From CAISCU01 sp051861545 (GTDB lineage: Bacteria; Bacteroidota; Bacteroidia; UKL13-3), in contig JBIMKP010000008.1 of assembly GCA_051861545.1 (NCBI GenBank), forward strand, positions 55,938 to 119,937: a stretch of DNA of 64,000 bases, written 5' to 3'. A program made the translations under genes and the position numbers. Positions 34,605 to 42,778 of the stretch are shown piece by piece. How positions within the stretch are numbered: position 1 is the stretch's first letter; each line of letters opens with the position of its first letter. The notes under the pieces are model-generated. The model made no database searches and was not told the DNA's origin. It saw nothing but the letters and a program-made list of their open reading frames with translations.

Positions 34605-36530
34605 TTAATTTACTGTTAATTCGTTTTTTATTTGTTCGATGAAGGCTGAAATCGATACTTTTCCTTTATCTCCTTCTCCATGTTTTCTAACAGAAACACT
34701 TTCTTCTTGCATTTCTTGCTCTCCAACAACCAGCATATACGGTATCTTTTTTAATTCCGCATCCCTGATTTTTTTGCCGATTTTTTCATTTCGGTCATCA
34801 AACAAAGCGCGAATATCAGCATTTTTCAGAATATCAACAAGTTTTTGAGCATAAGGCACATACTTATCACTAATTGGTAACACACTTACTTGCTTCGGTG
34901 ATAACCAAACTGGTAAGTTTCCGGCATAATGTTCCAACAAAAATCCTATGAATCTTTCATGAGTGCTCAATGGTGCTCTATGAATAATTAATGGTCTTTC
35001 TTTTTCATTCTTTTCGTTGGTAAATGTCAAATCGAAACGTTCTGCTTGGGCAAAATCTACTTGGTTTGTAGCCAATGTAAACTCTCTTCCAATTGCGCTA
35101 TATATCTGAATATCAATCTTCGGACCATAAAATGCTGCTTCATCTTCAACTTCAATAAAGTTAACTCCAAGATTTTGCAAAACTTTCTTCACCATGCTTT
35201 CGGTTTTTAACCAAAGTTCTGGTGAATCAATGTATTTCTGTCCCAATTTTGCAGGATCGTGCTTTGAAAAACGCATCACATACTTGTCGATTCCAAAAAC
35301 ACTGAAGTACTTCAAATAAAGATTATTTACTTTTTTGAATTCTTCTTCAAATTGTTCTTCGGTACAATAAATATGTGCATCATTCATTTGTAATGACCTC
35401 ACACGCATCAAACCAAATAATTCACCGCTTTGCTCGTAACGGTAACAAGTTCCGTATTCAGCATAACGTAAAGGCAAATCTCTGTAAGATTTTGGTGTTG
35501 CAGCAAAAATTTTGTGGTGATGCGGACAATTCATCGCCTTTAAATAATAGGTATCACCATCCATTTCCATGGGAGGGAACATACTATCTTTATAATAAGG
35601 AAGATGTCCACTTTTGATGTACATACTTTCTTTGGCAATATGCGGAGTCTTAACACGCACATATCCAGCAGCTTCTTCTGTTTTTTTGGCGAAATTCTCT
35701 AATTGTTCAATAATTGCAGCTCCATTTGGCAACCAAAGTGGTAAACCCGGACCTACATCATCATCGAAAGTAAAAATCTCTAAATCCTTACCTAATTTTC
35801 TGTGGTCGCGTTTTTTAGCTTCCTCCAACATTACTAGATATTCCTCTAAATCAGCTTTTTTAGGGAAAGTAATTCCGTAAATTCTAGTTAGTTGTTTGTT
35901 CTTTTCATCACCTCTCCAATAAGCACCCGCAACATTTGTCAATTTTATTGCTTTAATAAAACTTGTATTAGGAATATGAGGCCCACGACATAAATCGGTA
36001 AAATTACCTTGGGTATAAAAAGTGATACTTCCATCTTCAAGGTCTTTCAACAAATCCAATTTGTATTCATCGCCCTTTTCGGTGAAATAAGCGATTGCAT
36101 CCGCTTTCGAAACTTCTTTTCTTTGGTAAACACTGTTTTGTTTGGCCAATTCAAGCATTTTGTCTTCAACCTTTTTTAGGTCATCAACAGAAAAAGCTTG
36201 GCCATTAAAATCAACATCATAGTAATAACCATTGTCGACAGCAGGACCAATTCCAAATTTCACACCTGGGTATAAAACTTCTAGCGCCTCTGCCATTAAA
36301 TGCGCAGAACTATGCCACATCGTTGATTTGGCTTCTTTATCATTCCAAGTTAATAATTGGAAAGAAGCATCTTCATTAATGGAACGATTGGCGTCCCAAA
36401 CTTCACCATTTACTTTGGCAGCCAGTACATTTCTGGCTAAACCTTCACTAATCGACTTTGCGATTTCCAGTCCGGTAATTCCCCGCTCATACGAACGAAC
36501 GGACCCATCTGGGAGAGTAATATTTATCAT
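34605..36530 (-). CDS. thrS: Threonyl-tRNA synthetase
   Basis: 641 residues from ATG at 36530, which gives the usual start MINITLPDGS; an upstream in-frame ATG adds nine atypical residues. Domains in order: TGS (1-60), second additional/editing domain with His73-x3-His77 (WHSSAHLMAE) and a later CRGPHIP, then the class II catalytic core with motif 2 (YRYEQSGELFGLMRVR), the zinc-ligand region AMNCPHHHKIF, HLxx STHERFIGFLLE, and the anticodon-binding domain (from LPVWLSPKQVSVLPI). It charges tRNA-Thr. First gene of the operon, with infC 8 bp downstream. All key residues seem intact. Confidence 0.97.
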   Translation of the reverse strand: MINITLPDGSVRSYERGITGLEIAKSISEGLARNVLAAKVNGEVWDANRSINEDASFQLLTWNDKEAKSTMWHSSAHLMAEALEVLYPGVKFGIGPAVDNGYYYDVDFNGQAFSVDDLKKVEDKMLELAKQNSVYQRKEVSKADAIAYFTEKGDEYKLDLLKDLEDGSITFYTQGNFTDLCRGPHIPNTSFIKAIKLTNVAGAYWRGDEKNKQLTRIYGITFPKKADLEEYLVMLEEAKKRDHRKLGKDLEIFTFDDDVGPGLPLWLPNGAAIIEQLENFAKKTEEAAGYVRVKTPHIAKESMYIKSGHLPYYKDSMFPPMEMDGDTYYLKAMNCPHHHKIFAATPKSYRDLPLRYAEYGTCYRYEQSGELFGLMRVRSLQMNDAHIYCTEEQFEEEFKKVNNLYLKYFSVFGIDKYVMRFSKHDPAKLGQKYIDSPELWLKTESMVKKVLQNLGVNFIEVEDEAAFYGPKIDIQIYSAIGREFTLATNQVDFAQAERFDLTFTNEKNEKERPLIIHRAPLSTHERFIGFLLEHYAGNLPVWLSPKQVSVLPISDKYVPYAQKLVDILKNADIRALFDDRNEKIGKKIRDAELKKIPYMLVVGEQEMQEESVSVRKHGEGDKGKVSISAFIEQIKNELTVN

Positions 36531-36595
36531 AGTCGCAAAATAAGGCATCCAAGCCAAAGAGAAAAAATTATTTAAAAAATATTATCCTTGTAATT

Positions 36596-37231
36596 ATGCT
36601 AACAACCGCTTCAAGTATAGAAAGGCAAAGCTTTTCGGAGAATAAATTGATAAAAATATATTTAGCAATTTTCTTTATTTTATGGGGATATACTTTTGCT
36701 TTCACAACAGATATCACGAATTGGTTTACAGAAAATGCTTTAACAGTAGTTTTTTTAGTTGGATTAGCTATTTCATTCAAAAAGTTCAAATTCAGCAACT
36801 TAAGTTATACGCTTATCTTCATTTATATCTGTTTACATATTTATGGAGCCATGTATACTTATGCAGAAAATCCGCTTGGATATTGGCTTAAAGATGTTTT
36901 AGGATTAGCAAGAAATCATTACGACAGAATCGTACATTTTAGTTTTGGCTTCCTACTCGCCTATCCTATGCGTGATTATTTTAAAAATTGGTTTGAATGG
37001 CCAACTTGGGTTTGTTGGGTATTACCTGCCGAAATTACCATGAGTTTCAGCGGCATGTATGAATTAATTGAATGGTTGGTTGCCGATGTTTTCTTTCCTT
37101 CGGAAGGTGTTGCTTATTTAGGTTCGCAAGGAGATGTTTGGGATGCACAAAAAGATATGGGACTTGCTTTTATTGGCGCAATTATTGCGATGATATTATT
37201 CAGCTCCTTAAAATCATTTAGTAAAAAATAA
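36596..37231 (+). CDS. DUF2238 (YjdF-like) integral membrane protein
   Basis: 211 residues with about five or six membrane helices. Family features: YDRIVHFSFGFLLAYPMRDY near 110-127, MYELIEWLVADVFFP near 150-165 and GSQGDVWDAQKDMGLAFIGA near 170-190, all found in E. coli YjdF and DUF2238 relatives. The conserved Asp/His/Glu in membrane-near positions suggest a hydrolase- or metal-like site, but function is unknown. Divergent from thrS with 65 bp between starts. A lipoprotein gene follows after 5 bp, likely in the same transcript. Confidence 0.82.
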   Translation: MLTTASSIERQSFSENKLIKIYLAIFFILWGYTFAFTTDITNWFTENALTVVFLVGLAISFKKFKFSNLSYTLIFIYICLHIYGAMYTYAENPLGYWLKDVLGLARNHYDRIVHFSFGFLLAYPMRDYFKNWFEWPTWVCWVLPAEITMSFSGMYELIEWLVADVFFPSEGVAYLGSQGDVWDAQKDMGLAFIGAIIAMILFSSLKSFSKK

Positions 37232-37236
37232 ATTTC

Positions 37237-37905
37237 ATGAATTCAATTTTCCGATTTTTAATTTTTGGTTTGATATTTTCATCATGCCAGAGCTTGCAAC
37301 CAAAATTTGGCAAAATCTGCATTAAACTAGATAAGGAAAAATTGAATTATACTATCAATTCAGATTTTCCTGATACCTTTTTTCAGCAAAGAAGTATTGA
37401 TTATTTTGATTGGTACTTTTTAAACTATTTCGACCAACAAATAGCCAATAAAGGTTACCAAACCGATGCCCGTGGTTGTGCTGTTTGGTACGAAATTAAA
37501 GAGCCCGGAATTGACATTTACGGTTTAAAAAACAAAGATTTAAATCTGGCTGAAAACAGAAGTTTCAATTTAAAATTCCTCTATGCTGATTTTGGTTCTA
37601 AACTCAGTTCAGATAAAAATTGGTTTATTCAAATTAGAGATAGCATTCCAGAAACCTTTACTTTTTTAGATTATTCAGAAAAAGAAATGCTTCCAGTACA
37701 TTTATGGATTAAAGAAAAACAGGTGAAGAGAAGCAAAGAATATGCTTATTTACCTGAAGGTTTCAACGACCATCACCTTCAAAATCTGGCATTTAGAATG
37801 GCTCAAAAAATTGCAGAAAAAACAGATAGTATCATCAATAGAGAGCTTAAAACCAATCCGGTTTTAATTCAAAAAGTATATTATCCTGGAAAATCGAAAA
37901 AGTAA
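37237..37905 (+). CDS. Lipoprotein of unknown function
   Basis: 222 residues. Signal peptide with lipobox FSSC, Cys17 (FGLIFSSCQSLQP). Mature part mixed strands and helices (GKICIKLDKEKLNYTIN, DYFDWYFLNYFDQQIANKG, HLWIKEKQVKRSKEYAYLPE). No family recognised. Starts 5 bp after the DUF2238 gene, so probably co-transcribed with it. Confidence 0.58.
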   Translation: MNSIFRFLIFGLIFSSCQSLQPKFGKICIKLDKEKLNYTINSDFPDTFFQQRSIDYFDWYFLNYFDQQIANKGYQTDARGCAVWYEIKEPGIDIYGLKNKDLNLAENRSFNLKFLYADFGSKLSSDKNWFIQIRDSIPETFTFLDYSEKEMLPVHLWIKEKQVKRSKEYAYLPEGFNDHHLQNLAFRMAQKIAEKTDSIINRELKTNPVLIQKVYYPGKSKK

Positions 37906-37969
37906 AATTTTTCAAGGATTAAACATTTTTGATTGTTTTGATATTAATTAGTTATCAAAAATAAATTTT

Positions 37970-38431
37970 ATGGCAAGAGCATCATTGTTATTAATTGAAG
38001 CATTTAGAAAAACAGCAAAACAATTATTAGACGGAAAACCTTACGAGTGGGGTCATATGGGTGCATGTAATTGTGGCAACTTAGCTCAAACCTTATTAAA
38101 CATGAAAAAAGCCGATATTCATCACTTAGCTTTAACAAAGGTTGGTAATTGGTCGGAACAACTCAATGATTATTGCCCAACATCAGGTTTTGAAATGGAC
38201 AATATGATATTTGGATTGCTTGAAAAAGGTTTAAGTACAGAAGATTTACAACAACTTGAATTTTTATCAAACAAAGAAATTTTGAATAGAATTGGTGTAA
38301 AATCTTTACAAAACAATAAAAGAGAAGATGTGGCTAAATACCTCATTACTTGGGCTGAAATTCTTGAAGAAAGGTTAATCGAACCAATTGATATGTCAGA
38401 TTTAAAAACAGAATCCTTTTTATTCTGCTAA
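37970..38431 (+). CDS. Conserved hypothetical cytoplasmic protein
   Basis: 153 residues, no signal, helical. The motif EWGHMGACNCGNLAQ near 26-40 has closely spaced Cys and His (Cys33, Cys35, His29) that could bind a metal, and a second Cys is in DYCPTSGFEMD near 68-70. I recall close relatives across Bacteroidota but no known function. A short leader with TTGATTGTTTTGATATTAAT precedes it. Single gene; the next lipoprotein follows after 22 bp. Confidence 0.55.
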   Translation: MARASLLLIEAFRKTAKQLLDGKPYEWGHMGACNCGNLAQTLLNMKKADIHHLALTKVGNWSEQLNDYCPTSGFEMDNMIFGLLEKGLSTEDLQQLEFLSNKEILNRIGVKSLQNNKREDVAKYLITWAEILEERLIEPIDMSDLKTESFLFC

Positions 38432-38453
38432 GAGTTTCTTTTATTTGATTTCT

Positions 38454-38834
38454 ATGAGGAAACAGTTTTTACTTTTTGGAATCTTAGTTTTAGGTTTAAT
38501 TAGTGCATGTACAAAAGACGAATCAAATGCACCTGTATATTCTTACAAATACAAGCTTAGTGGCTGGTATTTAAGAGATACTGCCATTAAAACCGATGGT
38601 TTAAAAGGAATTAATTTTTCTAATGGAGATTATTGCTGGCAACGACAATTTTCGGGTAAAGACTCTTTTAGATGTGATGGAACATACACACAAACAAGTG
38701 ATTCTACCTTGTTATGGAATAGTTCATTTCCAGTAAATTTTAAAATTACTTTGCTTGATGAAGCTTCCAAAACTATTTCAGTTCAAATGGTAACTTCACC
38801 TCCAAGTAGCGCTTTAGTTGGGACATATAAGTAA
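38454..38834 (+). CDS. Small lipoprotein
   Basis: 126 residues from ATG at 38454 (MRKQFLLFGILVLGL); a start 9 bp upstream is less likely. Lipobox ISAC, Cys20. The mature 105 residues are predicted beta strands (YSYKYKLSGWYLRD, FKITLLDEASKTISVQM), lipocalin-like in feel. No family named. It is followed by the repeats before the Fic gene. Confidence 0.58.
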   Translation: MRKQFLLFGILVLGLISACTKDESNAPVYSYKYKLSGWYLRDTAIKTDGLKGINFSNGDYCWQRQFSGKDSFRCDGTYTQTSDSTLLWNSSFPVNFKITLLDEASKTISVQMVTSPPSSALVGTYK

Positions 38835-38879
38835 GTTTGGACAATTGCATGACGACCTTTCAATCTAGGACAATATTTG

Positions 38880-38961
38880 AACGAGAGTAAATTTTACCTT
38901 TTTTTATTGAACGAGAGTAAATTTTGATTATTTTTACCCTTGTATTGCAAACGAGAGTAAA
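38880..38961 (+). promoter_or_regulatory. Triple direct repeat AACGAGAGTAAA before the fic gene
   Basis: AACGAGAGTAAA occurs exactly at 38880-38891, 38910-38921 and 38950-38961; the first two extend to TTGAACGAGAGTAAATTTT. The last copy ends 17 bp before the ATG at 38979. TACCCTTG at 38935-38942 is one base off the -7 consensus TAnnTTTG. The pattern suits an operator for the winged-helix part of the Fic protein itself. Confidence 0.6.
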
Positions 38962-38978
38962 ACTTACACTTGAACAAA

Positions 38979-40085
38979 ATGAGCAAATTCAATAGAGATA
39001 AACCATACAACGATCTACCATTACTGCCGCCTAAGGCAGACATTGAGACAAAAAACATACTACGTAAAACTATTTCGGCAGGTAGAGCATTGGCTCAACT
39101 GAACGGAACTCTTTTAAATTTACCAAATCCAACTTTGTTTTTAGACACGATTTATTTGCAAGAAGCAAAAGCAAGTTCGGAGGTAGAAAACATCATCACA
39201 ACAACTGATGAACTTTATAAATCATTAGTTGCCGACAAAAAAGTGGAAAATTCAGCCACAAAAGAAGTTTTGAGCTACAAAGAAGCTCTTTGGTTAGGCT
39301 TGGATCAAATAAAAAAGAAACCTTTTATCACAACAAATCTTTGTGTAAGTATTGTGCAGTGTATAAAACAAAATAAGGCTTCTATTCGTAACACACCAGG
39401 GACAACTTTGAGCAACACAAATGGCGAAGTGATTTATACACCACCTAGTGGAGAAGCAATTATCCGTGAGAAGTTGACAAACTTAGAAAAATTCATAAAT
39501 GAACCTGCCAGTTCCGAAGGCGGGGATGAAACCATTGACCCACTTATCAAAATGGCGTTAATGCATTACCAGTTTGAAGCAATTCACCCATTTTCTGACG
39601 GAAATGGAAGAACAGGTAGAATTATATTGTTGTTGTATCTCAAACTTTCAGGATTGCTCGACACTCCTGCAATTTATTTAAGTGAATACATTATCAAAAA
39701 TAAAACAGATTATTATAAGTGCTTGCGCGGTGTAACTGAAAATAATGATTGGGAAAATTACATTTTATTTATGTTGGATATGATTGAAGAAACTTCATCC
39801 AAAGGATTAGAGCGTTTGAATAAAATTATAACTTCAATTACAAAAACATCAGACGAATTAAAATCAAAGCTTCCTAAAATCTATTCAAAAGACTTGGTGG
39901 AGATTTTATTTCGATTGCCTTACACCAAACGTCAACATTTAATAAATGATAATATAGGAAACCCTAAAACAGTTGGAAATTATTTGATTACTTTGGAAGA
40001 AAACGGTTTCTTGACATCAGTAAAAGTAGGAAAAGAAAAATTGTATTTAAACCATCAACTATTAAAAATATTAGAAGATAAATAA
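38979..40085 (+). CDS. Class II Fic-domain AMP-transferase with C-terminal winged helix
   Basis: 368 residues from ATG at 38979; a TTG nine bases upstream is also possible. N-terminal helical Fic_N-type region (about 1-90) carries the inhibitory motif Ser66-x3-Glu70-Asn71 (ASSEVENI), which blocks ATP in the resting state. The core holds the complete active-site loop HPFSDGNGRTGR from His203. The C-terminal part (about 285-368, IYSKDLVEILFRLPYTKRQH then PKTVGNYLITLEENGFL) is a winged helix. Such proteins add AMP or related groups to target proteins; relatives include the Fic proteins of Shewanella and Bacteroides. Three direct repeats precede it and may be its own operator. No antitoxin partner gene is adjacent, in keeping with self-inhibition. 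Confidence 0.9.
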   Translation: MSKFNRDKPYNDLPLLPPKADIETKNILRKTISAGRALAQLNGTLLNLPNPTLFLDTIYLQEAKASSEVENIITTTDELYKSLVADKKVENSATKEVLSYKEALWLGLDQIKKKPFITTNLCVSIVQCIKQNKASIRNTPGTTLSNTNGEVIYTPPSGEAIIREKLTNLEKFINEPASSEGGDETIDPLIKMALMHYQFEAIHPFSDGNGRTGRIILLLYLKLSGLLDTPAIYLSEYIIKNKTDYYKCLRGVTENNDWENYILFMLDMIEETSSKGLERLNKIITSITKTSDELKSKLPKIYSKDLVEILFRLPYTKRQHLINDNIGNPKTVGNYLITLEENGFLTSVKVGKEKLYLNHQLLKILEDK

Positions 40086-40131
40086 TGGTATTGAAAAAGT
40101 AAATTCTAAAAAGACAGTTGAAATAGCCAAA

Positions 40132-40268
40132 GCTCATAACAACATATTTGCAATAGGTATTAAATTCCTCTCTGTTTGACGGGATTTTAGTAGTTTGAAA
40201 TTTCGTTTCTCATATTTACATTTGAGATAAAACGCTCGCCCATCGCAAATCTGCAATTCGTTATAGCC
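40132..40268 (+). other. Weak attC-like inverted boundary before an unknown gene
   Basis: GCTCATAAC (40132-40140) and GTTATAGC (40260-40267) are near-inverted, as are TATTTGCAAT (40145 onward) and ATCGCAAA (40242 onward), giving a possible imperfect hairpin of about 137 bp. The next gene starts 17 bp after GTTATAGCC, and GGCTATAA recurs just after that gene at 41136-41143. This is suggestive of an integron cassette edge, not proof. Confidence 0.2.
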
Positions 40269-40284
40269 CAATTAAAAAACTTCA

Positions 40285-41109
40285 GTGGTAAAAAAATATT
40301 TCCTTATAGTTATGTTAAGCTTACAGACAAGCATATTGTTCGCCTGTCTTAATACTTACCAATTCAAAATGTTTCCTGTGGGCGTTTCAAAAGACAGAAT
40401 AATTTCTGTTGACTTTCAGATAATGAGGACATCGCAGTATGAGGTTAGCAAAAAGTATAATCTCAAAATAACAAATCCTGATGAGTTCAAAGAAATGTGG
40501 ATTCTAAAATCTTATATTTCAGTCTATGACAAGAAACAAAAGCTAATTTCGTCAGAGGCTTTTAGAACAACATTTGTTGGAGGCAAAAAGTACCTTGACA
40601 GTTTAGAAAAGATTTACTCACTTGGGTTGAAACTTATTTCCAATAACTATAAGAACATCGAATTATTCACGCCAGAATATTTATCATTCTGCAACTTTCA
40701 GCACAAATGCCAAATCCTCAGAGTTAAACATGACAGCATCAAAATGAAAGATTACTTCATCTACCAAAACAAGTGGTTTGAAGTAAGTATATTTAAAGAC
40801 ACGACTTTCTATGGAATAGCAGGCCATGAGGAGCCTTCGAGTCGTATAGATGAATTATACGTTAACTCAATCCGAATTTATAAAGCAAAGAATTTTAAGT
40901 TAATTGTCTCTCATCTTGCTACTGGACATGAAATTTCCATGGGATGGATTACCAACAATCCTAATAAAAAGTCCAAAGGAGAGAAAGAAGTTGTGATTCT
41001 AGCAAAAGAACATAAGCCGAAGATTCTTTTTCATGACATTAGGAGGAGTGTATATGAAGAGCCTTTATTGCATCATGGATATGGTTTGGACATGTTCATA
41101 ATCCATTGA
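40285..41109 (+). CDS. Unknown secreted protein (GTG start)
   Basis: 274 residues from GTG at 40285; ATG at 40312 is an alternative with a shorter signal. Signal peptide ends near LFAC, then a mixed alpha/beta protein (VSVDFQIMRTSQYEV, EMWILKSYISVYDKK, YLSFCNFQHKCQILRVKHDS with two Cys, FYGIAGHEEPSS). I recognise no family and no close relative nearby. It lies between Fic and the broken AbiE locus with odd flanks, so it may have arrived separately from its neighbours. Confidence 0.5.
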   Translation: MVKKYFLIVMLSLQTSILFACLNTYQFKMFPVGVSKDRIISVDFQIMRTSQYEVSKKYNLKITNPDEFKEMWILKSYISVYDKKQKLISSEAFRTTFVGGKKYLDSLEKIYSLGLKLISNNYKNIELFTPEYLSFCNFQHKCQILRVKHDSIKMKDYFIYQNKWFEVSIFKDTTFYGIAGHEEPSSRIDELYVNSIRIYKAKNFKLIVSHLATGHEISMGWITNNPNKKSKGEKEVVILAKEHKPKILFHDIRRSVYEEPLLHHGYGLDMFIIH

Positions 41110-41172
41110 AAAGTAAACCAACTGATAATAAATTTGGCTATAATACACGTCTTACGCAAGTGCCAATGACTT

Positions 41173-41529
41173 CTAACAAAGGATATAAATATTGATGCCA
41201 CCATCTTCATGCTCGTTGTTATCAATGATTTCTAGCGGAATATTGGCTTCTTCTTTGATGAACACAAATACCTCTTTGAACCAATCAAAAATCAGCTCCT
41301 TGGTTGTTTCGCTTTTTAATAATGTAAAATCGAGGTCTTCCGAAAATCGATAATCTTCAAAATATACTTTCTTTAAAACTGTTCCGCCTTTGAAAACAAA
41401 TACATTTGAAAGTTGCTCATGTTTTGCAATGCCAAAGAGAATCCACGAAAGAATATAGTCCTTTTCTATCTGCTGGTCACGAACCCCAACTGCCCTTGCC
41501 TTTTGCTATATTTCCCCGGGTTTAATCAT
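41173..41529 (-). pseudogene. Remnant of AbiEii nucleotidyltransferase toxin
   Basis: Reading from ATG at 41529 (ATGA overlap with the AbiEi stop) gives MIKPGEI, then an in-frame TAG at 41508-41506, then 110 codons matching AbiEii: VRDQQIEKDYILSWIL, VFVFKGGTVLKKVYF and FSEDLDFTLL, which contains the GG...SEDLDF nucleotidyltransferase core. Translation then hits TAG at 41175-41173 after GGINIYIL, about 120 residues into a protein usually near 280 or more. So it has one early stop and has lost its C-terminal half. The break coincides with the foreign-looking DNA after the unknown secreted gene. Confidence 0.85.
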
Positions 41530-42347
41530 GTGTAAATTGCAGATTTAATAGTTTCGGTTTCCAAATTTTGTTGAATACTCCAACGACTATTTCGCTTGCC
41601 CGTTTGGGGTAATTCAGTATCAAGCAACACATACGAAGCCGTTTTTAATTTTTGCAAATCAGCAATAATTTCTGTTTCGATGTCCAGCATTTCTAAGAGA
41701 AAACCTAAACGTTTTATTACTGCTTGTGAATCAAATTTCTTGGCGTATTCGAGTAGTATGTTATATTTTATTTTGTCTTTTGAAGTATAGATTGATCTTG
41801 CCACTTCAACAATTCCACCTGCATAATCAGGTTTGAATAGGCAGTCAATAAAAGTTTTTTCTAAGTCGGAGCAAAGCACTTTATTAAAACTGTCAATCCA
41901 AATTTTCTTTGTACCGAAAAAGTGTTTCTCGTTGTGATAAATAAATTGAAAAGAAACTTCTTTTATTTTTATTTCTGATGGTCGTATTTGTTTTGATACA
42001 ACGATTTGTTCCTTTAATGATGGTTGTGTTATGAGGTTATGTATTTGCAAAGCGGAATAATAGCCAATATAATGTTTGGCATCATTTACCAGATGCTCTG
42101 CAATCAAATGCCAGTCGGGCATGAAGGCTTCTGCATTTTGTTCATAGGGTATGATATAATAAACGCCTTCTTTCAATCGCATTAAAAGTCCCCTCCTAGT
42201 CATGTCACTCAATAATTCTCTTAATGCACTTGCTTTAGAGTTGGGCAGGGCTTTATAAGCCAAAGAATAGTCAAAGCAATTTCTGTTCTGTCCATTGAAA
42301 TAGGATAAAAGTTCGTTTGATTGCGTTGATATATACTTATTCTTCAT
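41526..42347 (-). CDS. AbiEi-family antitoxin / transcriptional regulator
   Basis: 273 residues, intact. N-terminal winged helix (about 20-70, KALPNSKASALRELLSDMTRRGLLMRLKEG), then the AbiEi antitoxin domain (HYIGYYSALQIHNLITQPS, KEVSFQFIYHNEKHFFGTK, LEKTFIDCLFKPDYAGGI). AbiEi proteins repress their own operon and counter the AbiEii nucleotidyltransferase. Here the partner toxin is broken, leaving an orphan antitoxin. Two palindromes upstream look like its operators. Confidence 0.88.
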   Translation of the reverse strand: MKNKYISTQSNELLSYFNGQNRNCFDYSLAYKALPNSKASALRELLSDMTRRGLLMRLKEGVYYIIPYEQNAEAFMPDWHLIAEHLVNDAKHYIGYYSALQIHNLITQPSLKEQIVVSKQIRPSEIKIKEVSFQFIYHNEKHFFGTKKIWIDSFNKVLCSDLEKTFIDCLFKPDYAGGIVEVARSIYTSKDKIKYNILLEYAKKFDSQAVIKRLGFLLEMLDIETEIIADLQKLKTASYVLLDTELPQTGKRNSRWSIQQNLETETIKSAIYT

Positions 42348-42355
42348 AGTAACAA

Positions 42356-42374
42356 TGTCAGGCTAAACCTGACA
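42356..42374. promoter_or_regulatory. AbiEi operator palindrome 1
   Basis: TGTCAGGCTAAACCTGACA, a near-perfect palindrome (TGTCAGG / CCTGACA) 9 bp before the AbiEi start. AbiEi of Streptococcus agalactiae is known to autorepress by binding two inverted repeats, the same arrangement as here. Confidence 0.75.
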
Positions 42375-42443
42375 TAAATGATACGAAAGATAATTTGAAT
42401 AATTTTCCTATTTTTTGATAAATGTTATTATTCATAGCAAAAG

Positions 42444-42462
42444 TATCAGGATTAACCTGACA
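42444..42462. promoter_or_regulatory. AbiEi operator palindrome 2
   Basis: TATCAGGATTAACCTGACA, centre to centre 88 bp from palindrome 1. The surrounding 30-40 bp (TTCATAG.AA... before it) also resemble the sequence around palindrome 1, so one arose by local duplication of the other. Confidence 0.72.
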
Positions 42463-42778
42463 ATTAAGATATGAAAAATCACTATCTTTACATAGGTAGG
42501 CTAATTTGGACCTTCTGAAGGATTGGATGTTTATGGCTTAAATTGTATCTTACAATTGTGCCAATGTGCGGAATGAAATTAAAAAATACAGAAGGATTGG
42601 CGATGAGATTCGGCTTATTCGTTGTGCGACTGAAATTTGTTCTGTATGTTGGTCATCCGCCAAAATGGTTTGACATTATATTTTCGTTTATGCATTTTGG
42701 CGTCTGCTTAAGCTTGATGTCTTTCAGGCTTGCTTAAAATACATATTTATTTTTAAGTTCTTCGTTTCAAGTTTATCC
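42463..42778. other. Intergenic stretch without a supported gene
   Basis: Holds CGCCAAAATG near 42658 and its inverse CATTTTGGCG near 42692 about 25 bp apart, and a short 64-codon reading frame with no family features. The base composition is less AT-rich than the surroundings. I see no RNA gene. Confidence 0.4.

Noticed and set aside
38880..38961. Three AACGAGAGTAAA repeats considered as a small CRISPR array
   Set aside because: The repeats are only 12 bp and the spacing is uneven (30 and 40 bp). The position before a winged-helix Fic gene fits an operator better.
42543..42737. 64-codon reading frame
   Set aside because: No signal, family features or plausible composition, and it lies in poor context between a broken toxin locus and an aminotransferase gene.
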